Source: Chromatiaceae bacterium
Lineage (GTDB): Bacteria; Pseudomonadota; Gammaproteobacteria; Chromatiales; Chromatiaceae
DNA length: 64,000 nucleotides
Assembly (NCBI GenBank): GCA_024235215.1
Contig: JACKMU010000002.1
Span: forward strand, 558,001 to 622,000
Direction of reading: 5' to 3'
The notes under the pieces are model-generated. The model did no database searches, had not been told where the DNA came from, and worked only from the letters and a program-made list of their open reading frames with translations. Below, in pieces: positions 1 through 7,867 of the stretch. The first letter of the stretch is position 1, and each line of letters opens with the position of its first letter. The position numbers and the translations under genes were made by a program.

Positions 1-11
1 GGATCGATTGT

Positions 12-392
12 TCAGATCACTCTGCCGTAGGGTATCGCCACCACCACGTATGGATGACCTTCATAATCGATGGTCTGCCACTGTTGATCATCTCTGAGAG
101 CAACCTTCATGCAGTTGATTGCGGAGTTCTGCTTCCGGTCGCAGACTTCACCATCGACTCCAACCAGATAAGCCTCCAAGTGCATCGGACAGCCATTAAT
201 GATTATCTTGGCATGCAATTGCGATGGCAGTTCCGGATTCTCCTCCAAAAAACTGACGGGCTCCCAGTAAGAGTCGACCGGATGTATCTGAACAGTTACC
301 CCACCCGTTGGCTGCGAGCTTGATACCGCTGCAGAGGATTGATTGCCACTCTTGAGACGGGTAGGAAAGGGACTTCTAATCAAGGCACTCAT
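12..392 (-). CDS. hypothetical protein, 126 aa
   Basis: I do not recognise this protein. It is soluble in appearance, with no signal peptide or membrane segment. The N-terminal 30 residues are rich in Ser, Gln and Thr and look disordered; the rest has a folded composition and includes three cysteines. The start is well supported: a purine-rich AGGAGA stands about eight bases before the ATG, inside the last codons of the preceding reading frame, whose TAG stop directly abuts this ATG. That arrangement suggests translational coupling with the small upstream frame. It may be the last gene of a short minus-strand unit leaving the window on the left. Confidence 0.55.
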   Translation of the reverse strand: MSALIRSPFPTRLKSGNQSSAAVSSSQPTGGVTVQIHPVDSYWEPVSFLEENPELPSQLHAKIIINGCPMHLEAYLVGVDGEVCDRKQNSAINCMKVALRDDQQWQTIDYEGHPYVVVAIPYGRVI

Positions 393-539
393 CTATATCT
401 CTCCTGGTGATTCAGGTAGCAGAGTGAAAACCTCACCCAACAAACCTGCTGCAGCAACCTGGTGATCTCTTTTCAACCTGATACCACCATCTGCGTTATT
501 ATTCTTTATCAGTATCCACCCGGAAACGTCTTCTCCCAT
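393..539 (-). CDS. possible small hypothetical protein upstream of the 126-aa gene
   Basis: An open frame ends exactly where the next gene starts (TAG then ATG), and its last codons contain that gene's ribosome binding site. The frame is open back to about 734, but that would overlap the 5' end of the divergent Crp/Fnr gene. I therefore give the first internal ATG (48 aa), although no clear Shine-Dalgarno precedes it. No family is recognised. It could be a real small gene coupled to its neighbour, or only leader sequence. Confidence 0.3.
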   Translation of the reverse strand: MGEDVSGWILIKNNNADGGIRLKRDHQVAAAGLLGEVFTLLPESPGEI

Positions 540-665
540 GGCAGATAACGGGTACTGATAATCCACCTGCGTTGCTGGGAGCAAGCTGTTTCTGGAAACG
601 GGCTCAGAGCACCATACTAGTGCATGGCTGTCACAGAATCTGTCAATCTGAGGACAATTCAGAAA

Positions 666-1343
666 ATGGATCCGATTGAGAGACTTTTCTCCCAAAGCCC
701 CTGGAATCAATGTCTGAATCCAGCACAGCGCCATCGCGTTCTGACGTCACTGTTTGCAAAACACTACGCAGCAGGTGAGGTGATCTGCCGAAAAGGGGAT
801 ATCAGCGATGTATGGATCGGCATTGCTGAAGGGCTGGTACAGCTCAGCATTGAGTCAAAACATGGGAAGCAGTTGTCATTGGCCACTGGTATTCCGCCAG
901 GCAGCTGGTTTGGGGAGGGATCGCTGCTCAAAAAAGAGCCGCGTAAATACAACGTCGTTGCGCTGCGCAGATCAACCATTGTCTTCATGCCGGCAGAAAC
1001 ATTTTTCGAACTGTTGGACGAAAATTTTGCATTCAACCGCTTTCTGCTGATTCAGATCAACGAGCGGCTGGGGCAGTTTATTGGCAACATGGAGCATGAC
1101 CGATTGCTCTCACCGGAAGAGAAGGTGGCTCAGTCACTGGCAACCATGTTCAACAGCCTGCTGTATCCGAACACCGATAGCAAACTGAGCATTACCCAAG
1201 AAGAGTTAGGCAACCTCGCAGGTATCTCCCGTCAACGCGTCAATCAGGCGTTACATCTGCTGCAGGGGCAAGGGATACTGACAGTAAAATATGGTGAAAT
1301 TTCCATTCTCGATATGGATGCCTTGCGTGCATTCGAGCAGTGA
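666..1343 (+). CDS. Crp/Fnr family transcriptional regulator
   Basis: A 225-aa regulator with an N-terminal cyclic-nucleotide-binding-like beta roll (about residues 15-125, including PGSWFGEGSLL) and a C-terminal winged helix-turn-helix (about 150-220, with TQEELGNLAGISRQRVNQ as recognition region). It lacks the N-terminal cysteine cluster of oxygen-sensing FNR, so it is not a classical [4Fe-4S] FNR. The effector cannot be told from sequence. An ATG at 624 in the same frame would add 14 residues. I prefer 666 because TGAGGA lies upstream and the family usually starts near this point. It is convergent with recA, and its target genes are not evident. Confidence 0.85.
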   Translation: MDPIERLFSQSPWNQCLNPAQRHRVLTSLFAKHYAAGEVICRKGDISDVWIGIAEGLVQLSIESKHGKQLSLATGIPPGSWFGEGSLLKKEPRKYNVVALRRSTIVFMPAETFFELLDENFAFNRFLLIQINERLGQFIGNMEHDRLLSPEEKVAQSLATMFNSLLYPNTDSKLSITQEELGNLAGISRQRVNQALHLLQGQGILTVKYGEISILDMDALRAFEQ

Positions 1344-1346
1344 CTT

Positions 1347-1360
1347 CTGGCTTGCGCCAG
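1347..1360. terminator. small hairpin between convergent Crp/Fnr gene and recA
   Basis: CTGGC-TTGC-GCCAG forms a five-base-pair stem in the 71-bp gap between two convergent genes. There is no strong T run on either side, so it is at best a weak terminator. No recX is present downstream of recA, although recX follows recA in many proteobacteria. Confidence 0.3.
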
Positions 1361-1414
1361 CATGAAAAACAGGATTGAGCCGTACCGCTTCAGCAATGAG
1401 ACGCCTGATTACCG

Positions 1415-2470
1415 TCAGACAGCGCGTAAACCTTCCATATCTTTGGACGTATCCTCACCAAGCTGCTCTTTTGCTACTTTCGGAAAGACCTGCGCTCTTA
1501 TTCTGGCTTCAATATCCCGGGCAATATCCGAATTCTCTTTCAGGAAGTTGCGCACGTTCTCCCTGCCTTGGCCAATACGCTCTCCCTGATAGCTGTACCA
1601 GGCACCAGACCTGTCGACCACCCCCAGCTTAGTGCCCAGTTCGATCAACTCACTTTCTTTGGATACCCCTTCACCGTAAAGAATATCGAAGCTCGCCTCT
1701 TTGAATGGCGGCGCCACCTTGTTTTTGACCACCTTTACCCTGGTCTCGTTACCAACCACCTCATCACCGCTCTTTACCGAGCCAATACGGCGGATATCCA
1801 GACGCACAGAAGCGTAGAACTTGAGTGCATTACCGCCAGTGGTGGTCTCCGGACTACCAAACATGACACCTATTTTCATACGGATCTGGTTGATGAAGAT
1901 CACCACGCAATTGGAGCGCTTGATGTTAGCTGTCAGTTTGCGCAACGCCTGTGACATCAGCCGTGCCTGCAGGCCGACATGGGTATCGCCCATCTCGCCT
2001 TCGATCTCCGCCTTGGGGGTCAACGCCGCCACCGAGTCGACTACCACCACATCCACTGCACCCGAGCGTACCAGCATATCGGTGATCTCCAACGCCTGCT
2101 CACCGGTATCCGGCTGCGATACCAGTAACTCATCCACGTTGACTCCCAGCTTAGCGGCATATATCGGGTCCAATGCATGTTCGGCGTCGACGAACGCCGC
2201 GGTGCCGCCCCCGCTCTGGGACTGCGCCACCACATGGAGCGCCATAGTGGTCTTACCCGACGACTCGGGCCCATAGATCTCGATGATCCTACCCTTGGGT
2301 ACACCACCAACGCCAAGCGCGATATCCAGGCTGAGTGAACCGGTGGAGATCACTTCGATATCCGGTATGGCACCGGCATCTCCCATACGCATCACCGAAC
2401 CTTTGCCAAACAACTTTTCGATTTGACTGAGCGCTGCGCTCAGCGCTTTTTTACGATTTTCGTCCATCAT
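1415..2470 (-). CDS. recA: recombinase A
   Basis: RecA catalyses ATP-dependent homologous pairing and strand exchange, and as a filament stimulates LexA self-cleavage. The 351-aa product has the full family architecture: N-terminal DENRKKALSAAL helix, Walker A GPESSGKT at residues 67-74, the VVVDSVAALTPKAEIEGE region, loop L1/L2 motifs (NQIRMKIGVMFGSPETTTGG) and an acidic C-terminal tail. The open frame extends 14 codons upstream, but the start at 2470 matches the usual N-terminus (M-x-DEN) and has GGAGGG just before it. The promoter region carries a GAAC-N7-GAAC repeat, annotated separately. There is no recX behind it. Confidence 0.98.
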   Translation of the reverse strand: MMDENRKKALSAALSQIEKLFGKGSVMRMGDAGAIPDIEVISTGSLSLDIALGVGGVPKGRIIEIYGPESSGKTTMALHVVAQSQSGGGTAAFVDAEHALDPIYAAKLGVNVDELLVSQPDTGEQALEITDMLVRSGAVDVVVVDSVAALTPKAEIEGEMGDTHVGLQARLMSQALRKLTANIKRSNCVVIFINQIRMKIGVMFGSPETTTGGNALKFYASVRLDIRRIGSVKSGDEVVGNETRVKVVKNKVAPPFKEASFDILYGEGVSKESELIELGTKLGVVDRSGAWYSYQGERIGQGRENVRNFLKENSDIARDIEARIRAQVFPKVAKEQLGEDTSKDMEGLRAV

Positions 2471-2513
2471 CCCTCCAGGGGTGTGCGAAGAGGTGGCTCC
2501 CTGCCGCCTCATT

Positions 2514-2560
2514 GTTCTCTAATTGTTCTCTATTATGGCACAAGCAGAAGCTCAAGTCAT
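2514..2560 (-). promoter_or_regulatory. recA promoter with GAAC-N7-GAAC direct repeat (candidate LexA box)
   Basis: Read on the minus strand, ATGACT (2560-2555) and CATAAT (2537-2532) form a sigma70-like promoter with 17-bp spacing. Directly after the -10 comes GAAC AATTAGA GAAC (2528-2514), a direct repeat with exactly seven bases between half-sites. That places it over the expected transcription start, where a repressor would block RNA polymerase. GTTC-N7-GTTC is the LexA operator known in alphaproteobacteria; the usual gammaproteobacterial operator is CTGT-N8-ACAG, and I see none here. The repeat is read directly; LexA binding is inferred. Confidence 0.55.
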
Positions 2561-3087
2561 GAGTCCGCGGCCCACTTTTTTAAAATTCTGTATCTCGGTC
2601 CCGATCCCTTCCCGCCGGAGGCCGCCAGGACAAACCCGTCGATCGGCCAATGCACCGGTCGTGACAGCATCCGAGTATTCACTGGAGGAGCCTTGCGTAC
2701 CAATGTCACATGTGGTTTGTAGCAGCGTTTTTCGGGAGTAAAACCACACTCCAGCAACTCTTTTTCCAGATCGACAACCAGCTGCGTCAGCAGCAACGGA
2801 GAGGTCAGTGAGGGGCCGCACCAGAGGATTCCTGGCTTTCTCCATGAGGCGACCAGATCGAGTGACAAGGAGAAATTCTGCAGCGGAACCCGATCGGCTG
2901 CCGCCAGGATGCATGCCATCCGCTCCTCTGCCACCGGACCGAGAAATACCAGGGTCATATGCAGGTCATCGGCATGGTTGAAACGCCCTGGCAGGGCGGA
3001 GAACTCTCTCCCAATTTCTACCAGTTGGCTGCGCGCCGCCGAGTCCGGCCAAAGTGCAAAAAAGAGTCTGATTGTATTATCGCCCAA
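2557..3087 (-). CDS. thpR: RNA 2',3'-cyclic phosphodiesterase (2H family)
   Basis: A 176-aa protein of the 2H phosphoesterase superfamily, called ThpR or 2'-5' RNA ligase in bacteria; it opens 2',3'-cyclic phosphates to 2'-phosphates. Both catalytic signatures are present: HMTL at residues 43-46 and HVTL at 126-129. Length fits the family. The start overlaps the 3' end of the pncC/cinA-type gene by 11 bp, so the two are probably co-transcribed and coupled. thpR lies immediately upstream of recA on the same strand, and the recA promoter overlaps the 3' end of thpR. Confidence 0.9.
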   Translation of the reverse strand: MGDNTIRLFFALWPDSAARSQLVEIGREFSALPGRFNHADDLHMTLVFLGPVAEERMACILAAADRVPLQNFSLSLDLVASWRKPGILWCGPSLTSPLLLTQLVVDLEKELLECGFTPEKRCYKPHVTLVRKAPPVNTRMLSRPVHWPIDGFVLAASGGKGSGPRYRILKKWAADS

Positions 3088-3565
3088 TGAGTTCCGAAGC
3101 CCCCTGTAGCGCGACCCGTACCGCCTGCCGCCGTATCTGCTCGCGGTCTCCAGAAAAATACACCAGCCGTGTCACCACTGGACGACTGGCACAGCCCCAG
3201 GCGAACCAGACCGTCCCCACCGGCTTTTCAGCACTGCCTCCGCCAGGACCGGCAATTCCACTGACAGCAAGCGCCAGATCGGCTGCACTGCGGGCAATCG
3301 CTCCCCGTACCATCTCCCGCACCACGGATTCACTGACCGCACCATCGGCAGCGATCGTCTCTGGTAACACGCCCAGCAGTTCCTGTTTAGCCGCATTGCT
3401 ATAAGTGACAAAACCGCGCTCGAACCAGGCGCTGCTACCGGCAATATCGGTCAACACCTTGGCCACCCAGCCGCCGGTGCAGGACTCAGCGGTAGCCATG
3501 CACAGCCCTTTCGTCAGCAATCGCTCGCCTAGCTGTCGGGCCACCTCTGCAAGTTCCTCTTCCAT
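3077..3565 (-). CDS. pncC: nicotinamide-nucleotide amidohydrolase (CinA C-terminal domain, PncC)
   Basis: A stand-alone CinA C-terminal domain of 162 aa. PncC deamidates nicotinamide mononucleotide to nicotinate mononucleotide in pyridine nucleotide salvage. Diagnostic motifs are TAESCTGGWVAKVLTDIAGS, FERGFVTYSNAAK, VSGIAGPGGGS and KPVGTVWFAW. The open frame continues 14 codons upstream to 3607, but the ATG at 3565 (MEEELAEVA) matches the normal length of the family. No strong Shine-Dalgarno is visible at either start. In many bacteria this gene lies directly upstream of recA; here thpR is in between. Confidence 0.9.
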   Translation of the reverse strand: MEEELAEVARQLGERLLTKGLCMATAESCTGGWVAKVLTDIAGSSAWFERGFVTYSNAAKQELLGVLPETIAADGAVSESVVREMVRGAIARSAADLALAVSGIAGPGGGSAEKPVGTVWFAWGCASRPVVTRLVYFSGDREQIRRQAVRVALQGASELIGR

Positions 3566-3670
3566 ACCGGAAAGTATCCGGATTTGCAGCACAACTGGCA
3601 ACGCCATTCACTGACGGATCGATGGATTGTGCGTTAGACTAGATCGACCTTGATAATGGAAGCTTCAGCT

Positions 3671-3943
3671 ATGAACATTTTATGCGAGCACCGGGCATCT
3701 CATGCCAAAGTCGAGATTCTCGGGATATACGATTGGCCAATTTGGGAAAAAGAGGAGTCTGAATTTACCTGGCATTATGATCGCGAGGAGACCTGTTACA
3801 TCCTGCGGGGAGAGTTCACCGTGATACCCGACGGTGGCGAACCCCAGCAGTTCGGCCGTGGTGACCTGATCACCTTTCCCGCTGGTCTCTCCTGCACCTG
3901 GAAGATCACCAAAGCGGTGGAAAAGCACTACAGAATCGGTTGA
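3671..3943 (+). CDS. small cupin-domain protein
   Basis: A 90-aa single-domain cupin of the EutQ/DUF861-like type: W-x-Y-D-x-E-E-T-x-Y-I-L-x-G-E followed by GRGDLITFPAGLSCTW. These proteins form a small beta barrel; this subgroup often lacks assigned substrates, so no reaction is given. The frame begins with a TTG at 3650, but the ATG at 3671, preceded by GGA at suitable distance, gives the usual N-terminus. It stands alone, divergent from pncC-thpR-recA. Confidence 0.8.
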   Translation: MNILCEHRASHAKVEILGIYDWPIWEKEESEFTWHYDREETCYILRGEFTVIPDGGEPQQFGRGDLITFPAGLSCTWKITKAVEKHYRIG

Positions 3944-4138
3944 CGATTGTATTTTTGATCTGAGGAGCATCCTCTGCTCCCAGGGGGCTGTAGGATCATA
4001 AGTTGCAATCGAGAAACTGACCAACAGTCAGACGGTTTTGGTCACACTACACGCAAGAAATCTCTGTTGAGCCTGAAAATCCACCTGTAATTCAAAAGAA
4101 GCACGTTTCCATGTTTAAATCCGGCAGCCCCTTGAGTT

Positions 4139-4168
4139 GAAAAAACCAAACGAGGAGTTGCTTCCTCG
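4139..4168 (-). terminator. second (distal) terminator behind the cold-shock gene
   Basis: On the minus strand CGAGGA-AGCAAC-TCCTCG is followed by TTTGGTTTTTT. The stem is a perfect six base pairs. It lies about 30 bp beyond the main terminator, so the pair looks like a tandem terminator. Confidence 0.55.
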
Positions 4169-4183
4169 TGGTCCCTGCCGGAA

Positions 4184-4214
4184 GCAAAAAAATAGCCCCG
4201 CATATCAGCGGGGC
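4184..4214 (-). terminator. rho-independent terminator of the cold-shock gene
   Basis: On the minus strand a perfect seven-bp GC stem, GCCCCGC-TGATAT-GCGGGGC, is followed by TATTTTTTT. It lies 38 bp after the cold-shock stop codon. Confidence 0.9.
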
Positions 4215-4252
4215 CGCTTCTACCGGGAAATGACTGGCCGGCTGGAACCGGC

Positions 4253-4456
4253 CTACTGCGGAACAACATTGATTGCACTGAGTCCCTTGGGTCCAGTCTC
4301 AGTATCGAATGTCACCTTCTGACCTTCAGAAAGCGATTTAAAACCCGCAGCCTGTATTGCACTGAAGTGAACGAAAACATCGTCACTACCGTCGGATGGG
4401 GCGATAAAACCAAACCCCTTGCTATCGTTGAACCATTTCACTGTGCCTGTAGCCAT
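4253..4456 (-). CDS. cold-shock protein, CspA family
   Basis: A 67-aa single cold-shock domain, a five-stranded OB fold binding single-stranded nucleic acid as an RNA chaperone. Both RNP motifs are visible: KGFGFI (RNP1) and VFVHF (RNP2). The length is typical of the family. A long untranslated leader (about 130 nt from a candidate extended -10 at 4592-4600) precedes it, as in temperature-responsive csp mRNAs. Which paralogue it is, and whether cold induces it, cannot be told from sequence. Confidence 0.95.
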   Translation of the reverse strand: MATGTVKWFNDSKGFGFIAPSDGSDDVFVHFSAIQAAGFKSLSEGQKVTFDTETGPKGLSAINVVPQ

Positions 4457-4591
4457 TCAGATCACCTAACTCTTCATTGATGATAAAACATTGTAAAAAA
4501 ATGCAGAGCGTTATTCAGGGAGTACCGAGTGAGTAATGCGTACAACGTGGAACTCACCAAGACCGCGACAAAAAGAGTGCAACGATCTAAC

Positions 4592-4600
4592 CTTATACCA
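4592..4600 (-). promoter_or_regulatory. candidate extended -10 promoter for the cold-shock gene
   Basis: TGGTATAAG on the minus strand is an extended -10 (TGn-TATAAT type) with no clear -35. It would give a leader of about 130 nt before the ATG at 4456. The rest of the stretch 4457-4683 holds no recognised gene. Confidence 0.4.
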
Positions 4601-4683
4601 TCCGCAAAGATGATTCCATGCATTTTTTGCTGCAATCGCTCAACACGGGAGATACCTTTCTCCGACCACTTCCATACTGTTGA

Positions 4684-4926
4684 TTATTGATTAACGGTTT
4701 GTTGGGAAGAGAAAAATCCAATCTCCATCAGCGCTGTGCCAAATGGATCATGACTTCTGGGTGGTTTTTTGTCGCTCATGTATTCCCGATCCAAAAGTGA
4801 CACTGCGGAAGCACCGTGATGTCCCGTGTCGCCCAATGGGTATTTCCGTACTGTTGGATTTGTTCGTTCGTTATCTGGCGTTCGGTATATTTGAAAATGA
4901 TCGAGTCGGATCCCCGGCGCGACCAT
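4684..4926 (-). CDS. possible small hypothetical protein, 80 aa
   Basis: An ATG preceded by AAGGGG at good spacing opens an 80-codon frame 42 bp behind the histidine kinase, on the same strand. No family is recognised. The composition is polar, with many Pro, Asp and Arg, and there is no signal or membrane segment. Real coding status is uncertain; the ribosome binding site and the position behind a two-component operon are the only support. Confidence 0.3.
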   Translation of the reverse strand: MVAPGIRLDHFQIYRTPDNERTNPTVRKYPLGDTGHHGASAVSLLDREYMSDKKPPRSHDPFGTALMEIGFFSSQQTVNQ

Positions 4927-4968
4927 TTTGCCGCCCCTTCCGAACACTGAGCACAACCGTTGCCGAGT

Positions 4969-6498
4969 TTATTTCACCCCGCAATCTCGAGGTGATTCGA
5001 CGGCTGTATTGTCTTCCGCCAAAGGCAGGGTAAAAGTAATCTCCGCCCCCTCTCCCGGCTCGCTGCGGGCAAAAATGCTCCCGCCCTGCATTTCACAGAT
5101 TCGCCTTGCAATGGCAAGTCCGAGACCGGCGTGCTTACCTGTGCGGCTTATACCTCCAGCCTGAAAAAAAGGCTCGAAGATGTGTGGAAGATCCTGCATT
5201 GCGATGCCTTTACCGCTGTCGCGCACTGCAACCGCAACGGCACCATCGATAGGCTTCAGTTGTACTGTGATCACTCCGCCCTCAGGTGTATGTTCGAACG
5301 CATTTTCGATCAAATTCTCCAATACCCGTTCGGTCAAACCAATGTCTGCGACCACGAAAGAGCGTGCACCCGGTGTGGGCATCAGCACCCGGATATTTTC
5401 GCGTTCGGCGCGCAGTTGATACTTCTGTACCACATCCTGAATCAATTCAGCCGGAGGAAAGCGTTCACTTTCGGGTTCGGTCTCGCGCGCATCCAGACTG
5501 GCAAGCTCGAACAGTTCATTCAGCTGCCGCGACAGACGCCTGCACTGACGCAGAGCGATCGCAAGATATTCATCTCGCTCTTCGGGTGGGAGGCGTTCGC
5601 CCTTGATGCTCAACGACTCGAGATAGCCTTGCAGTGAAGTCAGCGGTGTGCGCAGATCATGGGATACCTGTGCCACCAGTCGCCGCCGCAGGTTGTCCTG
5701 AGTCTTCAGCTGACCCAGTTGATCCTGGATACGGACTGCCATCTGTTCAAAATTGATGCCGATGCGGTCCACCTCGTCTCCCAGAATCCTATCGGAAGCG
5801 GTATAGATCGGCAGCGCCTTGAAGTCACTCTGATGGAAACTGTCCATCAACATCGAGAGACGGTGCAGGCGGCGGGTCATCAGACGGAAGATCAACAGTC
5901 CGGCAAGCAGGCCGAATGCCAGACTGACCGCCACCGACCAGCCGCTCAATCGCAGGAAGAAGCTCTCCCGGGCCATTCTGTCTGCGGCTTCGAACTGTTC
6001 GCCACGCAATACCACGTAGAGATAACCTTCCGGATGCTCCGCCGAAGGTACCTGAGTAACCGAAAACGCCTTCTGACGATCATGACTGCGTGGATCATCA
6101 CCCAGCAGAGGAAACTTTCCTGCCTGGCGGATGAACTCATGAATGGGTTCGAGGGTAACGTGATTGCGCTTGACCTTGCCGGGATCTGCGGAGTAGGCAA
6201 GTATTTTTCCCCGCAGATCCAAAAGATAGATCTCGATGCTGGGATTGATCACCATATATTGTGCAAAGGTCTCTTTAAGCGCTTTCTGATCAATCCGGCC
6301 CTCGGCCACCAGATTGCGATCCGCCACCAGATTTCGGGCCAGATCCCGATTCAGCTTCTGATTCAGCTCATCCAGATAGTGGACGCTTGCCGAACTGCTG
6401 ATCAGCGCATAGAGGAGACCCACGGCGACAAACAACAGCACCAGCACCAGGGCCAGTCTTGCATAGAGCGTTCTCACATGGAGACTCCTGCCGCGCAA
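4969..6498 (-). CDS. membrane sensor histidine kinase
   Basis: A 509-aa HK. Order of parts: transmembrane helix 1 (about residues 14-34), a periplasmic sensor domain of about 145 residues, transmembrane helix 2 (about 184-206), HAMP linker, HisKA with phospho-accepting His280 in VSHDLRTPLTSL, then the HATPase domain with the N box (LIENAFEHTPEGG) and G boxes (DSGKGIA, GLGLAIARRI). It lies 15 bp behind the response regulator gene and is surely its partner. The stimulus is unknown. The Met-rich exported protein encoded upstream on the same strand is a possible but unproven link to metal or envelope stress. Confidence 0.93.
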   Translation of the reverse strand: MRGRSLHVRTLYARLALVLVLLFVAVGLLYALISSSASVHYLDELNQKLNRDLARNLVADRNLVAEGRIDQKALKETFAQYMVINPSIEIYLLDLRGKILAYSADPGKVKRNHVTLEPIHEFIRQAGKFPLLGDDPRSHDRQKAFSVTQVPSAEHPEGYLYVVLRGEQFEAADRMARESFFLRLSGWSVAVSLAFGLLAGLLIFRLMTRRLHRLSMLMDSFHQSDFKALPIYTASDRILGDEVDRIGINFEQMAVRIQDQLGQLKTQDNLRRRLVAQVSHDLRTPLTSLQGYLESLSIKGERLPPEERDEYLAIALRQCRRLSRQLNELFELASLDARETEPESERFPPAELIQDVVQKYQLRAERENIRVLMPTPGARSFVVADIGLTERVLENLIENAFEHTPEGGVITVQLKPIDGAVAVAVRDSGKGIAMQDLPHIFEPFFQAGGISRTGKHAGLGLAIARRICEMQGGSIFARSEPGEGAEITFTLPLAEDNTAVESPRDCGVK

Positions 6499-6513
6499 AT
6501 GGAGTAAGCGGGA

Positions 6514-7218
6514 TTACTGCTCGGCAAACTTGTAACCGACACCCCATACCGTGAGTATGTACTCCGGGTCTGCCGCATTCCTCTCTATCTTTGCACGCAG
6601 CCGGTTGATATGGGTATTCACGGTATGTTCGTACCCTTCATGATTGTAGCCCCATACCTTGTCCAGCAACTGCGCCCTGCTGAAGACACGGCCGGGATGG
6701 CGAACGAAACAGGTGAGCAGATCGAACTCGCGGGCAGTCAGATCCACCTCCCGGCCCGCTATGAATACCTGATGTTTGACGTGATCGACTGAGAGATCGC
6801 GATAGCGAATGATCTGTTCACCGACCGCCGTCGCTGCTGTCGAGGACAAAGCTTCCACTCGGCGGAACAGCGCCTTGATCCTGGCTATCAACTCGGGAAT
6901 GCTGAACGGTTTCGTGACATAGTCATCCGCACCCATTTCAAGTCCGAGCACCCGGTCCAGTTCCGAAGATTTCGCTGTCAACATCAAAATGGGAACATAG
7001 CGCTCACCCGCGCGCAATTCACGACAGACGGAAATCCCATCCTTACCAGGAAGCATCAGATCGAGCACCACCAGATCGTACGAACCGGCTTTGTAGCGGC
7101 TGATCCCCGCATTGCCATCAGATGCAATATCCGCATCACAATCGATATCCTGCAGATGCATCTTGACCAGACGGGCGATGTCCGGATCGTCTTCAATGAT
7201 CAGTATCTTATGGCTCAT
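6514..7218 (-). CDS. OmpR/PhoB-type response regulator
   Basis: A 234-aa two-domain regulator. The receiver domain has the acidic pair ED-D at residues 9-11, phospho-acceptor Asp53 in VLDLMLPGKDG, Thr in MLTAKSS and Lys in VTKPF. The C-terminal winged-helix DNA-binding domain (about 135-232) has the typical LTAREFDLLTCFVRHPGRVFSR and NTHINRLRAKIE. It is transcribed ahead of the histidine kinase with a 15-bp gap. Specific target genes are not evident. Confidence 0.94.
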   Translation of the reverse strand: MSHKILIIEDDPDIARLVKMHLQDIDCDADIASDGNAGISRYKAGSYDLVVLDLMLPGKDGISVCRELRAGERYVPILMLTAKSSELDRVLGLEMGADDYVTKPFSIPELIARIKALFRRVEALSSTAATAVGEQIIRYRDLSVDHVKHQVFIAGREVDLTAREFDLLTCFVRHPGRVFSRAQLLDKVWGYNHEGYEHTVNTHINRLRAKIERNAADPEYILTVWGVGYKFAEQ

Positions 7219-7389
7219 TGGCTGCGCTCCTAGGTGCCCTCACTCCGCTGCTGCTGTGCGGCATCGATGACCAGATACTCCTCATCGATACGGCAACCGT
7301 CAACTCCGGCTGAAGAATCCCTTCCGTGGGATTCTATCTACCAGCGCAACAGAACAACCCGCCGTTCACGCCGGGCGGCTGCGATAACA
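7219..7389 (-). other. intergenic region between Met-rich gene and response regulator
   Basis: No gene is supported here. A CCGCC...GGCGG hairpin near 7360-7380, read on the minus strand, is followed by a T-rich stretch and may be a weak terminator for the Met-rich gene. The promoter of the two-component operon should lie here, but no clear -35/-10 pair was recognised. Confidence 0.3.
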
Positions 7390-7746
7390 CTACTGCTTCA
7401 TGCTCTCTTTCATCATCCCGTCTTCACCCTTCATCATTCCTTCGTCGCTCTTCATCATCTCTTTGTCATGCTGCATCATCGACTCACCCTCCTTCATCAT
7501 CGACTCGCCCTCTTTCATCATGCCTTTGTCTCCCTCCATCATCATCTTGTCACTCTCCATCTGTGACTTCTCCATCATGCTCTCTCCAGATGACATGGCT
7601 GACTGCTTCATCATCGAGTCGGCCAGGAGACTGGAGGAGAAGAGGAAACAGCCGGACAGCAGTAGTGCGGGAATCCATCGGCCAGGACGATCCATCGCTG
7701 AAAGGGTAACCATGGATGCGTTTTCTCTACAGATCTTGTTGGTCAT
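7390..7746 (-). CDS. exported Met-rich repeat protein (MxKDx-like)
   Basis: A 118-aa protein with a hydrophobic export signal (about residues 24-42) followed by a hydrophilic region with 22 Met in about 76 residues. The repeat has a seven-residue period, MM followed by five polar or charged residues (MMKEGES twice, then MMQHDKE, MMKSDEG, MMKGEDG). It resembles the small exported pentapeptide MxKDx proteins and other Met-rich periplasmic proteins, some of which bind Cu(I) or Ag(I). LSGC inside the signal fits a lipobox, but a type I cut after SLLA is also possible. GGAG stands eight bases before the first ATG. Metal binding is inferred. Confidence 0.75.
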   Translation of the reverse strand: MTNKICRENASMVTLSAMDRPGRWIPALLLSGCFLFSSSLLADSMMKQSAMSSGESMMEKSQMESDKMMMEGDKGMMKEGESMMKEGESMMQHDKEMMKSDEGMMKGEDGMMKESMKQ

Positions 7747-7867
7747 TCTATCTCTCCGAAATTTATTGTGCGCGGAAGCGACATGCTTCGATTTCTATCT
7801 GACAACCAATAGGTATCCCGGCAATCACGAATTCCTAACAATTTTGTAAAGTTTCAGGTCAGTGGAT

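Noticed and set aside
2471..2600. Classical gammaproteobacterial LexA box (CTGT-N8-ACAG) at recA
   Set aside because: Not found by eye in the promoter region; only the GAAC-N7-GAAC repeat is present.
5659..6507. 282-codon plus-strand frame
   Set aside because: Antisense to the histidine kinase; Gln/His-rich, no domain.
7400..7560. Short tandem repeats (TCATCAT-rich) taken as possible DNA microsatellite or CRISPR-like array
   Set aside because: They are the coding repeats for Met-Met in the Met-rich protein; units are degenerate and there are no unique spacers.
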